Assembly (NCBI RefSeq): GCF_001468005.1
Contig: NZ_LNYY01000021.1
Span: forward strand, 842,500-906,499
Reading direction: 5' to 3'
From: Legionella steelei
Lineage (GTDB): Bacteria; Pseudomonadota; Gammaproteobacteria; Legionellales; Legionellaceae
DNA: 64,000 bases
This document shows positions 8,871 through 18,083 of this stretch, in pieces. Each line of letters begins with the position of its first letter. The stretch's first letter is position 1. The notes beneath the pieces were generated by a model. That model had not been told where the DNA came from, did not search any database, and saw only the letters and a program-made list of their open reading frames with translations. The position numbers were made by a program, and so were the translations under genes.

Positions 8871-11344
8871 TAGCCAACAACCAAATTGATCAATTGTCTG
8901 TGTGCAACAACAATTGCTTTTTTTACTGTTTTATCGACAAGAAAATCTTTGGCATGTTGTTTTGCTGCAGCAACTAAAGTTTCCTCTGTAGCATCAACAC
9001 TGGCGGTAAATTGGGCTCTTAATTTTCCATTAACCTGAACCACATAATCTACTTCATCAGTTTTTAAAGCACCTTTATCTACTCTCGGCCAATTAGCATC
9101 AATAATTGCTTTTTCAAAGCCTAATTGTTGCCATATGTGGTGTGCGATATGAGGTGTTATAGGCGCTAATAATCGCAACAGGATACTTAGGCTGGAATGA
9201 ATAAAGAATTTATCTTCTTCCGTTTCTATAGCGTAATTAGATATTTCATTGAACAGTTTCATGCATCCTGAAACCACGGTATTGAACTGGTTCCGATCAT
9301 AATCGTGAGTTGCTTGTGCAAGGATTTGATGTACAACATGACGTGATTTCTTTAAACGACTTTCAGCTTGTTGCCAGTTCACATGTCCATTACCACTTAG
9401 AATGATATCATTTACTTCCATGAACATATTTTGATGTTGATGAGCAAAAGTCCAAATTCGTTTTAGAAAGCGATGAGCACCTTCTACTGCTGCATCTGAC
9501 CATTCTAAAGATTGTTCAGGAGGGGCCGCAAACATAACAAATAATCGGGCTGTATCCGCACCATAGGTATCAATCAGATGATTGGGGTCGACAACATTAC
9601 CTACGGATTTTGACATTTTATGTCCGTCTTTTAAAACCATGCCTTGTGTTAATAGAGCTTTAAATGGTTCGTCTGAATTTACTAAACCTTCATCACGCAT
9701 TAATTTATGGAAAAAGCGGGCATAAAGTAAATGCATTACTGCATGTTCAATACCACCAACATATTGGTCTACAGGAGTCCAATATTTTGCGCGGTCATCA
9801 AGCATTGCATTTTCCTGCCCTTTACATGCAAAACGAGCATAATACCAAGAGGATTCAACAAAAGTATCAAACGTATCTGTTTCACGAGTTGCATCCTGGC
9901 CACATTTCGGACAGCTAACATTGACGAATTCTGGGCATTGAGCTAATGGTGAGCCGGCTCCAGTAAATATTACGTTTTCTGGAAGGACTACGGGGAGCTC
10001 TTCATCAGGAACGGGCACGGTACCACATTGTTCACATAAAATCATGGGAATAGGAGTACCCCAGTATCGTTGTCTCGATACACCCCAGTCACGTAACCTA
10101 TAGTTAATTGTTGCTTTACCTGCTTCGTGTTCTTCAAGGAAATTGGTTATAGTCTCTATTGCTTGAGTAGAGCTTAATCCATCAAACTGGCCTGAATGAA
10201 TCAGTGTACCTTCCCCAGTGTAGGCAGATGCATTGAAGTCGTGTTTTACGTCATTTGCAGGCTTAATGACTTCTTTAATAGGTAATTGGTATTTGTGTGC
10301 AAATTCCCAGTCTCTTTGATCGTGTGCAGGTACTGACATTACAGCACCTGAGCCGTATTGCATGAGTACAAAATTTGCAACCCATATAGGCAGCTCTTCG
10401 CCGGTCACGGGATGGATTGCTGTCATGCCTGTAGCTACACCTCGTTTTTCCATGGTAGCTAGTTCTGCTTCAGCCATTTTGGTGCCTTGACAGCTGTCAA
10501 TAAATTCTTTGACATCCTGACGATTACTTGCTGCTTCTTTAGCGATGGGGTGATCTGTTGCTACTGCAAGATAGGTTGCGCCCATTAAAGTATCAGGTCG
10601 TGTTGTGTATATTTTTAATCGTTTAGGATAATTATTGACGTTAAAATGAATTTCAGTACCGGTGGAACGACCAATCCAATTGCGTTGCATTTGTTTTACT
10701 TGCGCGGGCCATTCGTCCAAAGTATCCAGTGAGCTAAGTAATTCATCCGCATAAGCAGTAATTTTAATAAACCATTGAGAAATTTCTTTGCGCTCAACAA
10801 GTGCACCCGAGCGCCAGCCACGCCCATCAACGACTTGTTCATTTGCTAAAACAGTTTGATCTACAGGATCCCAATTTACTACGGCATTTTTTTTGTAGAC
10901 TAAACCTTTCTCGAATAAGCGAATGAAAAACCACTGTTCCCATCGATAATATTCAGGTGCACAAGTACAAATTTCACGTCTCCAATCATAAGCATTGCCT
11001 AGACGTAAAAATTGCTTTTTCATAGACTCTATATTTTTTTTAGTCCATTCAGCGGGTGGAATTCCGTTTTTGATGGCCGCATTTTCAGCGGGCAAACCAA
11101 ATGCATCCCAACCTATTGGTTGAAGCACATTTTTGCCCAAAGCACGTTGATAACGAGCAATAACGTCTCCAATGGTATAGTTGCGAACATGCCCCATGTG
11201 TAATGTTCCACTTGGGTAGGGGAACATGGATAAACAATAAAATTTCTCTCTGTTTAAATCTTCTGAAACATTAAATGATTGTTTTTTATGCCAATACTGT
11301 TGAGCTTGTTCCTCAACTTCTTGTGGTATATAGGTATTATCCAT
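8870..11344 (-). CDS. leuS: Leucyl-tRNA synthetase
   Basis: An 824-residue class Ia aminoacyl-tRNA synthetase charging tRNA-Leu. The HIGH-type motif is HMGH at residues 49-52 within [15 protein letters not shown], the editing domain contains [20 protein letters not shown], a CxxC pair (CEQCG, CPKCG) marks the zinc-containing region, and KMSKS appears in [15 protein letters not shown]. The C-terminal anticodon-binding part ends with a normal tail. Full length and intact. Upstream of lptE in the leftward operon. Confidence 0.98.
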   Translation of the reverse strand: MDNTYIPQEVEEQAQQYWHKKQSFNVSEDLNREKFYCLSMFPYPSGTLHMGHVRNYTIGDVIARYQRALGKNVLQPIGWDAFGLPAENAAIKNGIPPAEWTKKNIESMKKQFLRLGNAYDWRREICTCAPEYYRWEQWFFIRLFEKGLVYKKNAVVNWDPVDQTVLANEQVVDGRGWRSGALVERKEISQWFIKITAYADELLSSLDTLDEWPAQVKQMQRNWIGRSTGTEIHFNVNNYPKRLKIYTTRPDTLMGATYLAVATDHPIAKEAASNRQDVKEFIDSCQGTKMAEAELATMEKRGVATGMTAIHPVTGEELPIWVANFVLMQYGSGAVMSVPAHDQRDWEFAHKYQLPIKEVIKPANDVKHDFNASAYTGEGTLIHSGQFDGLSSTQAIETITNFLEEHEAGKATINYRLRDWGVSRQRYWGTPIPMILCEQCGTVPVPDEELPVVLPENVIFTGAGSPLAQCPEFVNVSCPKCGQDATRETDTFDTFVESSWYYARFACKGQENAMLDDRAKYWTPVDQYVGGIEHAVMHLLYARFFHKLMRDEGLVNSDEPFKALLTQGMVLKDGHKMSKSVGNVVDPNHLIDTYGADTARLFVMFAAPPEQSLEWSDAAVEGAHRFLKRIWTFAHQHQNMFMEVNDIILSGNGHVNWQQAESRLKKSRHVVHQILAQATHDYDRNQFNTVVSGCMKLFNEISNYAIETEEDKFFIHSSLSILLRLLAPITPHIAHHIWQQLGFEKAIIDANWPRVDKGALKTDEVDYVVQVNGKLRAQFTASVDATEETLVAAAKQHAKDFLVDKTVKKAIVVAHRQLINLVVG

Positions 11345-11413
11345 AGTCCAATTTTTTTAAGTGACTCTAAATCGCTAAGGATAACTCCTCTTGTGTCTGC
11401 CAGCAATAGATTA

Positions 11414-12946
11414 TTACCGGAATAAGCGACGAAGTTGAATAAAAAGTATAAAAACAAGGAAAATTGTGCAAAAAATGAGGGATGGGTACTCATGCCAAAT
11501 AATCCATGGGGTCAAACCTTCTGCCGGAAAGACACTGCTTTCTAGGAGGCCAGGACTAAAAGGAGGAAGGCTTTCTATTATGTCCCCATTGGCATCAATG
11601 ACTGATGATAGACCATCGTTATTAACGACTACTTGATATCTCCCTGTAAGTAGAGAAAGAATTTGCGCCATTTGTAATTGTTGGTAACTAGCCAGTGAAT
11701 GCCCAAACCAGCCATTGTCACTGATTGAAACGATCCATTGGGCTTGGGGCATTTGTTCACGCAATATATTGGGATATGCAATCTCATAACAAATGAGGCT
11801 TGCTATTGGATGGTTTTCAATGCGAATTAGAGATTGTTTTCTTTTTCCTGGCAACAAATTAGGTTCTGGTAAGTTCAACCAATGATTAATCGTCACCAGA
11901 GGTTTGGGAATGTATTCTCCAAAAGGAACTAGATGACGTTTGAGTTTTTTCCCTTTTGCTTGCCCGAGTGTAATGACTGAGTTGTAGTAATTTGTTTCTG
12001 AATCATTTGTAGGTTGTAAAATACCTAACATAAGCGCACTTTTTGCCTTTAATGCTTTGTTATTCAGTTTAAGTAAATATTTATCCAAATAGCTTGCGGG
12101 TAGCGGTATGGCTGACTCAGGCAAAATAATTAATTGTTTTCCCAAAAGTTTATTAATTGAGTTTTCATAATATTTTAGTAAGTTCCAAAATAAGGCTTCA
12201 TCCCATTTATCGCGCATGGATAAATTGGCTTGTACGGCACCAATACTAATTGGTTCTTTTTTGACTCGTGACCATGAAATGTTTTTGCACAACATCGGGC
12301 CGATAAGAATCAGTACAATGGTGATTAAATAATAGTAACGATTGGCTGAGTTTTGTGTCACGGCTAAAGTGAGTAATGCCGCAATAAGGACACATACTAA
12401 ACTTAATCCATAAACTCCTAGAATAGGTGCGATGTATTTTATTGGTGTATCAATGAGTGGTGTGCCTACTGATAGCCAGGGAAATCCAGTAAATAATGTA
12501 GCACGACAATATTCACTCAAACACCATAAGACACAAAATAGAGTTAAAGACACCAGTTTGCGATTTTTGAACTCTAGTAATTTATATAGATAAGCTACTA
12601 GAGCAGGGAAGAGTGCAAGGTACATAATGAAAATTAATGTAATTAACCCGGCAAGAAAATAATTGAGTTGTCCATAGTCATGGATACTGACTATGACCCA
12701 AGAAACCCCAAATCCAAAATAACCCATCCCATAAAAAAATCCTAAAGAAAAACCTTGTTTTCTAGAGCAATTTTGGAGGCTTGAATAGAGAAATGCCAAA
12801 CTTAAAAGTATCAACCCTGGTATGTGAAAAGGTGCAAAACCAAAAGGCGCTATCAGTCCTGCCATGAACACAAAAAAATATTTAATATAGCCAAGATGAA
12901 TGGAGGAATTCAATGAAATAGGATTGGCTAAAGCGGTTGGCTTCAT
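11414..12946 (-). CDS. lnt: Apolipoprotein N-acyltransferase
   Basis: Lnt adds the third acyl chain to the N-terminal Cys of lipoproteins in the inner membrane. The 510-residue protein has about six N-terminal membrane helices, a periplasmic nitrilase-like domain (about residues 235-475) and a last membrane helix. The Glu-Lys-Cys triad is recognisable: E277 in ILPESAIP, K336 in KRHLVPFGEYIP and C386 in SLICYEIAYPN. First gene of the leftward leuS-lptE-holA-nadD run, with 69 bases before leuS. Confidence 0.94.
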   Translation of the reverse strand: MKPTALANPISLNSSIHLGYIKYFFVFMAGLIAPFGFAPFHIPGLILLSLAFLYSSLQNCSRKQGFSLGFFYGMGYFGFGVSWVIVSIHDYGQLNYFLAGLITLIFIMYLALFPALVAYLYKLLEFKNRKLVSLTLFCVLWCLSEYCRATLFTGFPWLSVGTPLIDTPIKYIAPILGVYGLSLVCVLIAALLTLAVTQNSANRYYYLITIVLILIGPMLCKNISWSRVKKEPISIGAVQANLSMRDKWDEALFWNLLKYYENSINKLLGKQLIILPESAIPLPASYLDKYLLKLNNKALKAKSALMLGILQPTNDSETNYYNSVITLGQAKGKKLKRHLVPFGEYIPKPLVTINHWLNLPEPNLLPGKRKQSLIRIENHPIASLICYEIAYPNILREQMPQAQWIVSISDNGWFGHSLASYQQLQMAQILSLLTGRYQVVVNNDGLSSVIDANGDIIESLPPFSPGLLESSVFPAEGLTPWIIWHEYPSLIFCTIFLVFILFIQLRRLFR

Positions 12947-13032
12947 GGGTTATGAATAAATTATAAAACGATAAGATAATGGAGTCCTCTATTTAGGTCA
13001 AGAATTAGTGAGTTATTTTAGCAATTAATCCT

Positions 13033-13075
13033 TATCGTTCAATGAAAAGCCATATTTGCTGTATATTGAACGATA
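13033..13075. repeat. Inverted repeat between phaC and lnt
   Basis: TATCGTTCAAT (13033-13043) and ATTGAACGATA (13065-13075) form an 11-base perfect inverted repeat around a 21-base spacer. It lies between the phaC stop and the lnt start. It could be the phaC transcript end or a binding site for lnt regulation. No long T-run follows on either side. Confidence 0.4.
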
Positions 13076-13105
13076 CTCAATAGTATGCATCTCAAGTAAG
13101 TTATT

Positions 13106-14899
13106 TTATTTTTTCAGCACATAAGTCCCTGGAGCATCGCAAATTACGCTTATATTTTTTTCAGGGTTACCTAGCTTAGGTGGTTTCTTTTTGGAGCCTG
13201 AGTAATCTGCAAGCCATTTTTCCCATGTGGGCCACCAAGAATCTTTAAAGTGAGGGGCTCTTTCTAACCAAATGTCAGGGGCCAAATGTTTCTCATTTCT
13301 TTTATGAGTTAGTATTTGATAACTTCGTCCAGGCTCACCGGGCACATTAACAATCCCAGTATTATGGCCTGCGTTAGTTAACACAAAAGTAATCTCGCTA
13401 TCAGTAAAGTAATGAATTTTATAAACGGACTTCCATGGCGCAATGTGATCCTTTATGGTACTTACTGAAAAAATTGGGAGCTGTATGTCAGCAAGATTTA
13501 TATTATTATTAAGAATCTTAAAACGTCCTTCAACTAAGTCATTGTTTAAAAACAAATGGCGCAAATACTCACTATGCATTTTATAGGGCATTCTTGTGGT
13601 ATCATAATCCCATGCCATCAAATCATTTACTGTTTGTCGTTTGCCCAGCAAATAATCATAAACAGCGCGCGACCAAATCAAATCTATGGACCGTAACATA
13701 CTAAATGCACCGGCCATTTGCGATCCGTCTAAATAACCTTTTTCCCACATGATGTCTTCAATGTAGGTAAGCTGGTTTTCGTCAATAAATAGCTGCAGTT
13801 CGCCGGCATCCTCAAAGTCGGTTTGTGAGGCAAACAGCGTCATTGTTTTTAATCGATTATCATTATTAGCGGCCATTTGTGCAGCAACCATAGTTAATAA
13901 GGTTCCTCCAATACAATAGCCTACAGTATGAATTTTTTGTTGTGGAATAATTTGGTTTATTGTTTTTAAAGCATCCATCACTCCAAGTTGTGCATAATCA
14001 GAAAAATCCAAGTCTCTATCTTCAGAGGTTGGGTTTTTCCAGGAGATTATAAATACGGTATGTCCTTTATCTACTAAGTATTTAACCATGGAATTATTTG
14101 GCGAAAGATCAAGTATGTAATACTTCATGATCCATGCAGGAACGATCAAAATAGGCTCTGGATGAACGGTAGGTGTTGTTGGTTCGTATTGGATAAGTTC
14201 AATTAAACGATTCCTGTAAATAACTTTTCCTGGAGTTACCGCAATATTCTCTCCAACTTTATATTTTTCACTGCCTGCAGGCGGGGTGTTATTCAGTTCC
14301 CGAGTAATGTCTTCAAGAAAATTATTCCATCCTTTGATAAAATTCATGCCTCCTTCATTCATTGTTGTCGTGATTACTTCGGGGTTCATTGCAGGAACAT
14401 TTGAGGGGGCAAAAATATCCAAAACTTGGCGCGTGACAAAATTAACAATATTTTCATGATGTTTGGAAACACCACGAAGATGTGTCGTTGCATCGTTCCA
14501 CCATTCTTCGGTTAATAAAAATGACTGGGTATAGATATTGAATGGAAACTTTGCCCACAGCTCATTTTGGAAGCGATGATCTGTTTGACGTACCTCAACA
14601 CAAGGTGCACATTTATCTTGGGTTTGTTGGTGGATGTATTGTAATAAATGCCCAAGTTTTTTGAGTGCGTTTTTATTTAAATCGGCTCGTTTTGCCGGTG
14701 AGAAATATAAATAGATTAACCAATCTGCAAAAGACATCAGGAGTGTTCCGGGCGACGTCCAGTTGCTCAATTGACTGATTGTCGCGTGGAATAATCTATC
14801 AAAACTAAGTCCTTCGTAGTCCCCTTGTTCTGACTCAGATGATCTGAGGTTCCGTATATTTTCAACGGATTTTGGATGATTTTTTTTTGATTTATTCAT
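13106..14899 (-). CDS. phaC: Class I poly(3-hydroxyalkanoate) synthase
   Basis: PhaC polymerises (R)-3-hydroxyacyl-CoA, mainly 3-hydroxybutyryl-CoA, into storage granules. The 597-residue length and the N-terminal domain followed by an alpha/beta hydrolase core fit class I. The lipase-like box is GYCIGG with nucleophile C329; the Asp is in STIKDHIAPW and the His in LTNAGHNTGIVN. No phaA, phaB or phasin gene is adjacent. In Legionella PHB is a reserve built late in growth, which is family knowledge, not visible here. The start is ATG at 14899 with a GGAACTTGTC leader. Confidence 0.95.
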   Translation of the reverse strand: MNKSKKNHPKSVENIRNLRSSESEQGDYEGLSFDRLFHATISQLSNWTSPGTLLMSFADWLIYLYFSPAKRADLNKNALKKLGHLLQYIHQQTQDKCAPCVEVRQTDHRFQNELWAKFPFNIYTQSFLLTEEWWNDATTHLRGVSKHHENIVNFVTRQVLDIFAPSNVPAMNPEVITTTMNEGGMNFIKGWNNFLEDITRELNNTPPAGSEKYKVGENIAVTPGKVIYRNRLIELIQYEPTTPTVHPEPILIVPAWIMKYYILDLSPNNSMVKYLVDKGHTVFIISWKNPTSEDRDLDFSDYAQLGVMDALKTINQIIPQQKIHTVGYCIGGTLLTMVAAQMAANNDNRLKTMTLFASQTDFEDAGELQLFIDENQLTYIEDIMWEKGYLDGSQMAGAFSMLRSIDLIWSRAVYDYLLGKRQTVNDLMAWDYDTTRMPYKMHSEYLRHLFLNNDLVEGRFKILNNNINLADIQLPIFSVSTIKDHIAPWKSVYKIHYFTDSEITFVLTNAGHNTGIVNVPGEPGRSYQILTHKRNEKHLAPDIWLERAPHFKDSWWPTWEKWLADYSGSKKKPPKLGNPEKNISVICDAPGTYVLKK

Positions 14900-15225
14900 G
14901 ACAAGTTCCTTTTGCCAAATCCAAGAATAGATTAAATGTAACAGTTCCCAACATTATGGATCAAAAATTGGAATAACTCGATTTAAAAAAGCATTTTGAA
15001 CTTTTTAGGTATGAGATTAGCGAATACTCGGGTTGTATACAAATTGTTAGATTGAACCAGAATGCTGGGTTTTAGAGCACCTAAATGCAGTATACACCTG
15101 ATATTTACATAGTGGCATGCATAAAAAATCAGCATTTTTTCAAGGTAGTAGAATTGTAAACAGCCACTATCCAATTCCTAATATTTTGTGTAGGATGATC
15201 GCGTTTTATAATGGAGAGGGATTAA
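14900..15225. other. Divergent control region between phaC and the lysine catabolic genes
   Basis: 326 AT-rich bases. It must hold promoters for phaC (leftward) and for the dehydrogenase at 15226 (rightward). GTATAC occurs in two places about 60 bases apart (near 15038 and 15091), which might be paired operator sites. A TATAAT lies only about 15 bases before the 15226 start and is probably not a functional -10. No gene is seen. Confidence 0.4.
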
Positions 15226-16314
15226 ATGTATAATGTAATGATTACTGGTGCAGGGAAAATTGGTAGCTTAATCGCTTGTTTATTATCAGACAGCGGTTCT
15301 TACCAGGTCCATTTAGTTGATATCGATTTTAATGGATCAGATGTAAAAAGGCTGTTGGAAGCGGTACCCCAAATTAAAACAGTAGCCTTAGATGTATGTG
15401 ATAAACAGTCAACTCAAGCTTACATGGAAAAGCATAATATTGTTGCTGTTATCTCAAGCCTTCCTTATTTTTTAAATACCTATGTTGCTGAAGCTGCAAA
15501 AGCTGCAAAAGCACATTATTTTGATCTCACAGAAGATACAGCAGTTACAGAAGCAGTAAAGGCGATAGCTCTTGATGCAGAAACTGCATTTGTGCCTCAA
15601 TGTGGATTAGCTCCTGGATTTATCAGTATCGCAGCAAATAGTCTCATGCAGGAGTTTGAAGAGAACTACCATGTGAAATTACGTGTAGGCGCACTACCGC
15701 AAAATGCAAACAATGCACTCCAATATTCATTAACTTGGTCTACTGATGGGGTGATCAATGAATACGGTAACCCTTGTTATGCAATTAAATACGGAAAAGC
15801 AGTCACTTTGGCGCCTTTAGAAGGATTAGAAACGATCCAAATTGATGGTTGTGAATACGAAGCGTTTAATACCTCTGGTGGACTGGGAAGTTTGGCGGAG
15901 ATGCATGCGGGTAAAGTACAAACCATGAATTATAAAACAATGCGTTATCCAGGCCATTGTTCAAAGATGCGCTTATTAATGAACGACTTGCGATTAAATC
16001 AAGACAGGCCTACTTTAAAACGCATTTTGGAAAACGCTATTCCCAAAACTTATCAAGATCTTGTTATTGTTTATGTTTCCGTTGAAGGAATGAAGCGTGG
16101 TGAGTTGACGGAAAAAAATTACGTGAAAAAGATTTATCCTGCGGAAATTCGTGGTTTGGAATGGTCTGCAATTCAAATCAGTACTGCCTCCGGTGTTTGT
16201 GCTGTGGTGGATTTGGTATTGGGGCAATCTAATGAATATAAAGGCCTGGTCTTACAGGAAAAATTCCACTTGTCTGCCGTGTTAGAAAATCGCTTTGGCC
16301 GTTACTACGCGTAA
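15226..16314 (+). CDS. Saccharopine-dehydrogenase-fold enzyme, probable L-lysine 6-dehydrogenase
   Basis: A 362-residue NAD(P)-dependent enzyme. The Rossmann motif GAGKIG is at residues 8-13, with D32 at the end of the second strand (HLVDIDF), and the saccharopine-dehydrogenase fold continues with CGLAPGF and a substrate-domain region. Relatives include saccharopine dehydrogenase, carboxynorspermidine dehydrogenase and L-lysine 6-dehydrogenase. The next gene is an antiquitin-type aldehyde dehydrogenase, which oxidises aminoadipate semialdehyde, the product of lysine 6-dehydrogenase (or of saccharopine cleavage). So a lysine-degrading role is the best inference. The start at 15226 has GGAGAGGG upstream. 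Confidence 0.8.
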   Translation: MYNVMITGAGKIGSLIACLLSDSGSYQVHLVDIDFNGSDVKRLLEAVPQIKTVALDVCDKQSTQAYMEKHNIVAVISSLPYFLNTYVAEAAKAAKAHYFDLTEDTAVTEAVKAIALDAETAFVPQCGLAPGFISIAANSLMQEFEENYHVKLRVGALPQNANNALQYSLTWSTDGVINEYGNPCYAIKYGKAVTLAPLEGLETIQIDGCEYEAFNTSGGLGSLAEMHAGKVQTMNYKTMRYPGHCSKMRLLMNDLRLNQDRPTLKRILENAIPKTYQDLVIVYVSVEGMKRGELTEKNYVKKIYPAEIRGLEWSAIQISTASGVCAVVDLVLGQSNEYKGLVLQEKFHLSAVLENRFGRYYA

Positions 16315-16332
16315 CCTGGAATGTCGTTTACT

Positions 16333-16360
16333 GTTCCCGGGTTCGTAGAGTTCCCGGGTT
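16333..16360 (+). repeat. Two direct copies of GTTCCCGGGTT
   Basis: GTTCCCGGGTT occurs at 16333-16343 and 16350-16360 in the 62-base gap between the two lysine genes. Each copy contains the palindrome CCCGGG. It resembles the inner part of the larger palindrome at 17978-18059, so it may be a decayed member of that family. Confidence 0.4.
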
Positions 16361-16376
16361 ACTATGGAGATAATGA

Positions 16377-17897
16377 ATGGACATATTAAAACGTTTGAAA
16401 ATTCATGCAGTTAATCCAGGTGCCTATAGTGGTCAGGGTTGGCAAAGTGGAGTTCATGAACATAAATTAATCTCTTGTAATCCTGCAAATGGTGAAAAGC
16501 TTGCCGAAATAGCAACCTGCACTATGAAAGATTATGAAGAGGTAATGACTCGTGCTCAGCATGCAGCCCATGAATGGAGAAAAGTTCCTGCTCCTAAAAG
16601 AGGTGAAATAATAAGACAAATTGGTCAAGCCTTACGTGAGCATAAAGATGCCTTAGGTAGTTTGGTTTCTTTAGAAATGGGTAAGTCCAAGCAAGAAGGG
16701 GATGGTGAAGTTCAGGAAATGATTGATATAGCTGATTTTGCAGTAGGTCAATCACGAATGTTGTATGGTAACACAATGCATTCTGAGCGTCCCCAGCACA
16801 GAATGTATGAGCAATGGCATCCATATGGCATTGTCGGGGTTATTTCAGCATTTAATTTCCCAGTTGCAGTTTGGTCTTGGAATGCTTTTCTTGCTGCGAT
16901 TTGTGGTAACGTCACTGTGTGGAAACCTTCAGCAAAGACGCCTTTGTGTGCTGTAGCAGTGCAACATATTTGCAATGATGTGTTACGAGCGAATGATTGT
17001 CCTGAAATATTTAGTTTAGTTATTCCATCTGACCATGATGTAGTTGAAGCGCTTGTTAATGATCAACGTATCCCTCTTATTTCTTTTACTGGTTCAACAG
17101 CTGTAGGTAAGCAAGTTGCTGCAAAAGTTGCATCCCGATTAGGAAAGACTATTTTAGAGTTAGGGGGCAATAATGCGATAATTCTTGATGAGTCCGCCGA
17201 TTTCCATTTAGCAATTCCAGGGATTGTTTTTGGAGCAGTAGGTACAGCCGGACAACGATGCACTTCTACACGTCGCTTATTTGTCCACCATGCTAAGTAT
17301 GATTATGTTGTTGAGCGTTTATGTTTTGCCTATGAGCAAATAACAATTGGTGATCCTTTAGATAAGGTGAATTTGATGGGGCCTCTGATTGATAAACAAG
17401 CGGTAGATCAATTTAATCGAGCAATCGTTCGCATCAAAGAAGCAGGGGGACGAATCGTCTTTGGTGGTGAAACAGTGCCTCAACCAGGCTTTTTTGTACA
17501 ACCTACTTTAGTATGTGATGTGAAAAATCATTGGGATATTGTGCAAGAAGAAACATTTGCGCCTATTTTATATGTTATGCCTTTTCAAACAATTGATGAG
17601 GCGATTGCTTTACAAAATCATGTACCTCAGGGTTTATCTTCAGCCATGTTTACCCAAAATTTAAAAAATGCAGAACATTTTTTAAGTGCTTGGGGAAGTG
17701 ATTGTGGTATAGCCAATATTAATATAGGTACTTCAGGTGCTGAAATTGGCGGTGCATTTGGTGGAGAAAAAGAAACAGGCGGTGGTCGTGAATCTGGATC
17801 TGACTCTTGGAAAGCATACATGCGTCGACAAACCAATACGATAAACTGGGGAAATGAATTACCTTTAGCCCAAGGCATTCGTTTTGATTTGGTATAG
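16377..17897 (+). CDS. Aldehyde dehydrogenase, ALDH7/antiquitin type (aminoadipate semialdehyde dehydrogenase)
   Basis: A 506-residue NAD-dependent aldehyde dehydrogenase. The catalytic Cys is C295 in [12 protein letters not shown] and the general base E261 in [11 protein letters not shown]; both contexts are the ALDH7 versions. The C-terminal stretch [20 protein letters not shown] is a signature of the antiquitin group. These enzymes oxidise alpha-aminoadipate semialdehyde (in equilibrium with piperideine-6-carboxylate) to aminoadipate. It directly follows the lysine dehydrogenase-like gene, so the pair forms a two-step lysine to aminoadipate route. A large palindrome with a T-run follows 80 bases after the stop. 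Confidence 0.9.
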   Translation: MDILKRLKIHAVNPGAYSGQGWQSGVHEHKLISCNPANGEKLAEIATCTMKDYEEVMTRAQHAAHEWRKVPAPKRGEIIRQIGQALREHKDALGSLVSLEMGKSKQEGDGEVQEMIDIADFAVGQSRMLYGNTMHSERPQHRMYEQWHPYGIVGVISAFNFPVAVWSWNAFLAAICGNVTVWKPSAKTPLCAVAVQHICNDVLRANDCPEIFSLVIPSDHDVVEALVNDQRIPLISFTGSTAVGKQVAAKVASRLGKTILELGGNNAIILDESADFHLAIPGIVFGAVGTAGQRCTSTRRLFVHHAKYDYVVERLCFAYEQITIGDPLDKVNLMGPLIDKQAVDQFNRAIVRIKEAGGRIVFGGETVPQPGFFVQPTLVCDVKNHWDIVQEETFAPILYVMPFQTIDEAIALQNHVPQGLSSAMFTQNLKNAEHFLSAWGSDCGIANINIGTSGAEIGGAFGGEKETGGGRESGSDSWKAYMRRQTNTINWGNELPLAQGIRFDLV

Positions 17898-17977
17898 TTG
17901 AAATTATAACTGCGCGAAGTATGGAGCTTGTTTCCATTCTGGCTCAAGATGGTAGAAATGTAAACAGGCCTTAAATT

Positions 17978-18059
17978 GTAGCCTGGGTGAAGCGAAGCGT
18001 AACCCGGGTTGTTTTGCACAATAAGAAACCCGGGTTACGCTTCGCTTCACCCAGGCTAC
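17978..18059. repeat. 33-base perfect palindrome, terminator-like, between ALDH7 and fad genes
   Basis: Positions 17978-18010 and 18027-18059 are exact reverse complements over 33 bases (GTAGCCTGGGTGAAGCGAAG... outermost), around a 16-base loop, followed rightward by TTTTT. It is the best-preserved member of a palindrome family seen at many operon ends in this window. It probably ends the lysine transcript, with the fad genes starting a new unit or being read through at low level. An open frame reading through its right arm from 18009 is spurious; the true fad start is 18084. Confidence 0.8.
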
Positions 18060-18083
18060 TTTTTAATTAACGAGGAAAAAGAA

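Noticed and set aside
18009-18083. N-terminal extension of the fused beta-oxidation protein
   Set aside because: It translates the right arm of a palindrome; the conserved start with a ribosome site is at 18084.
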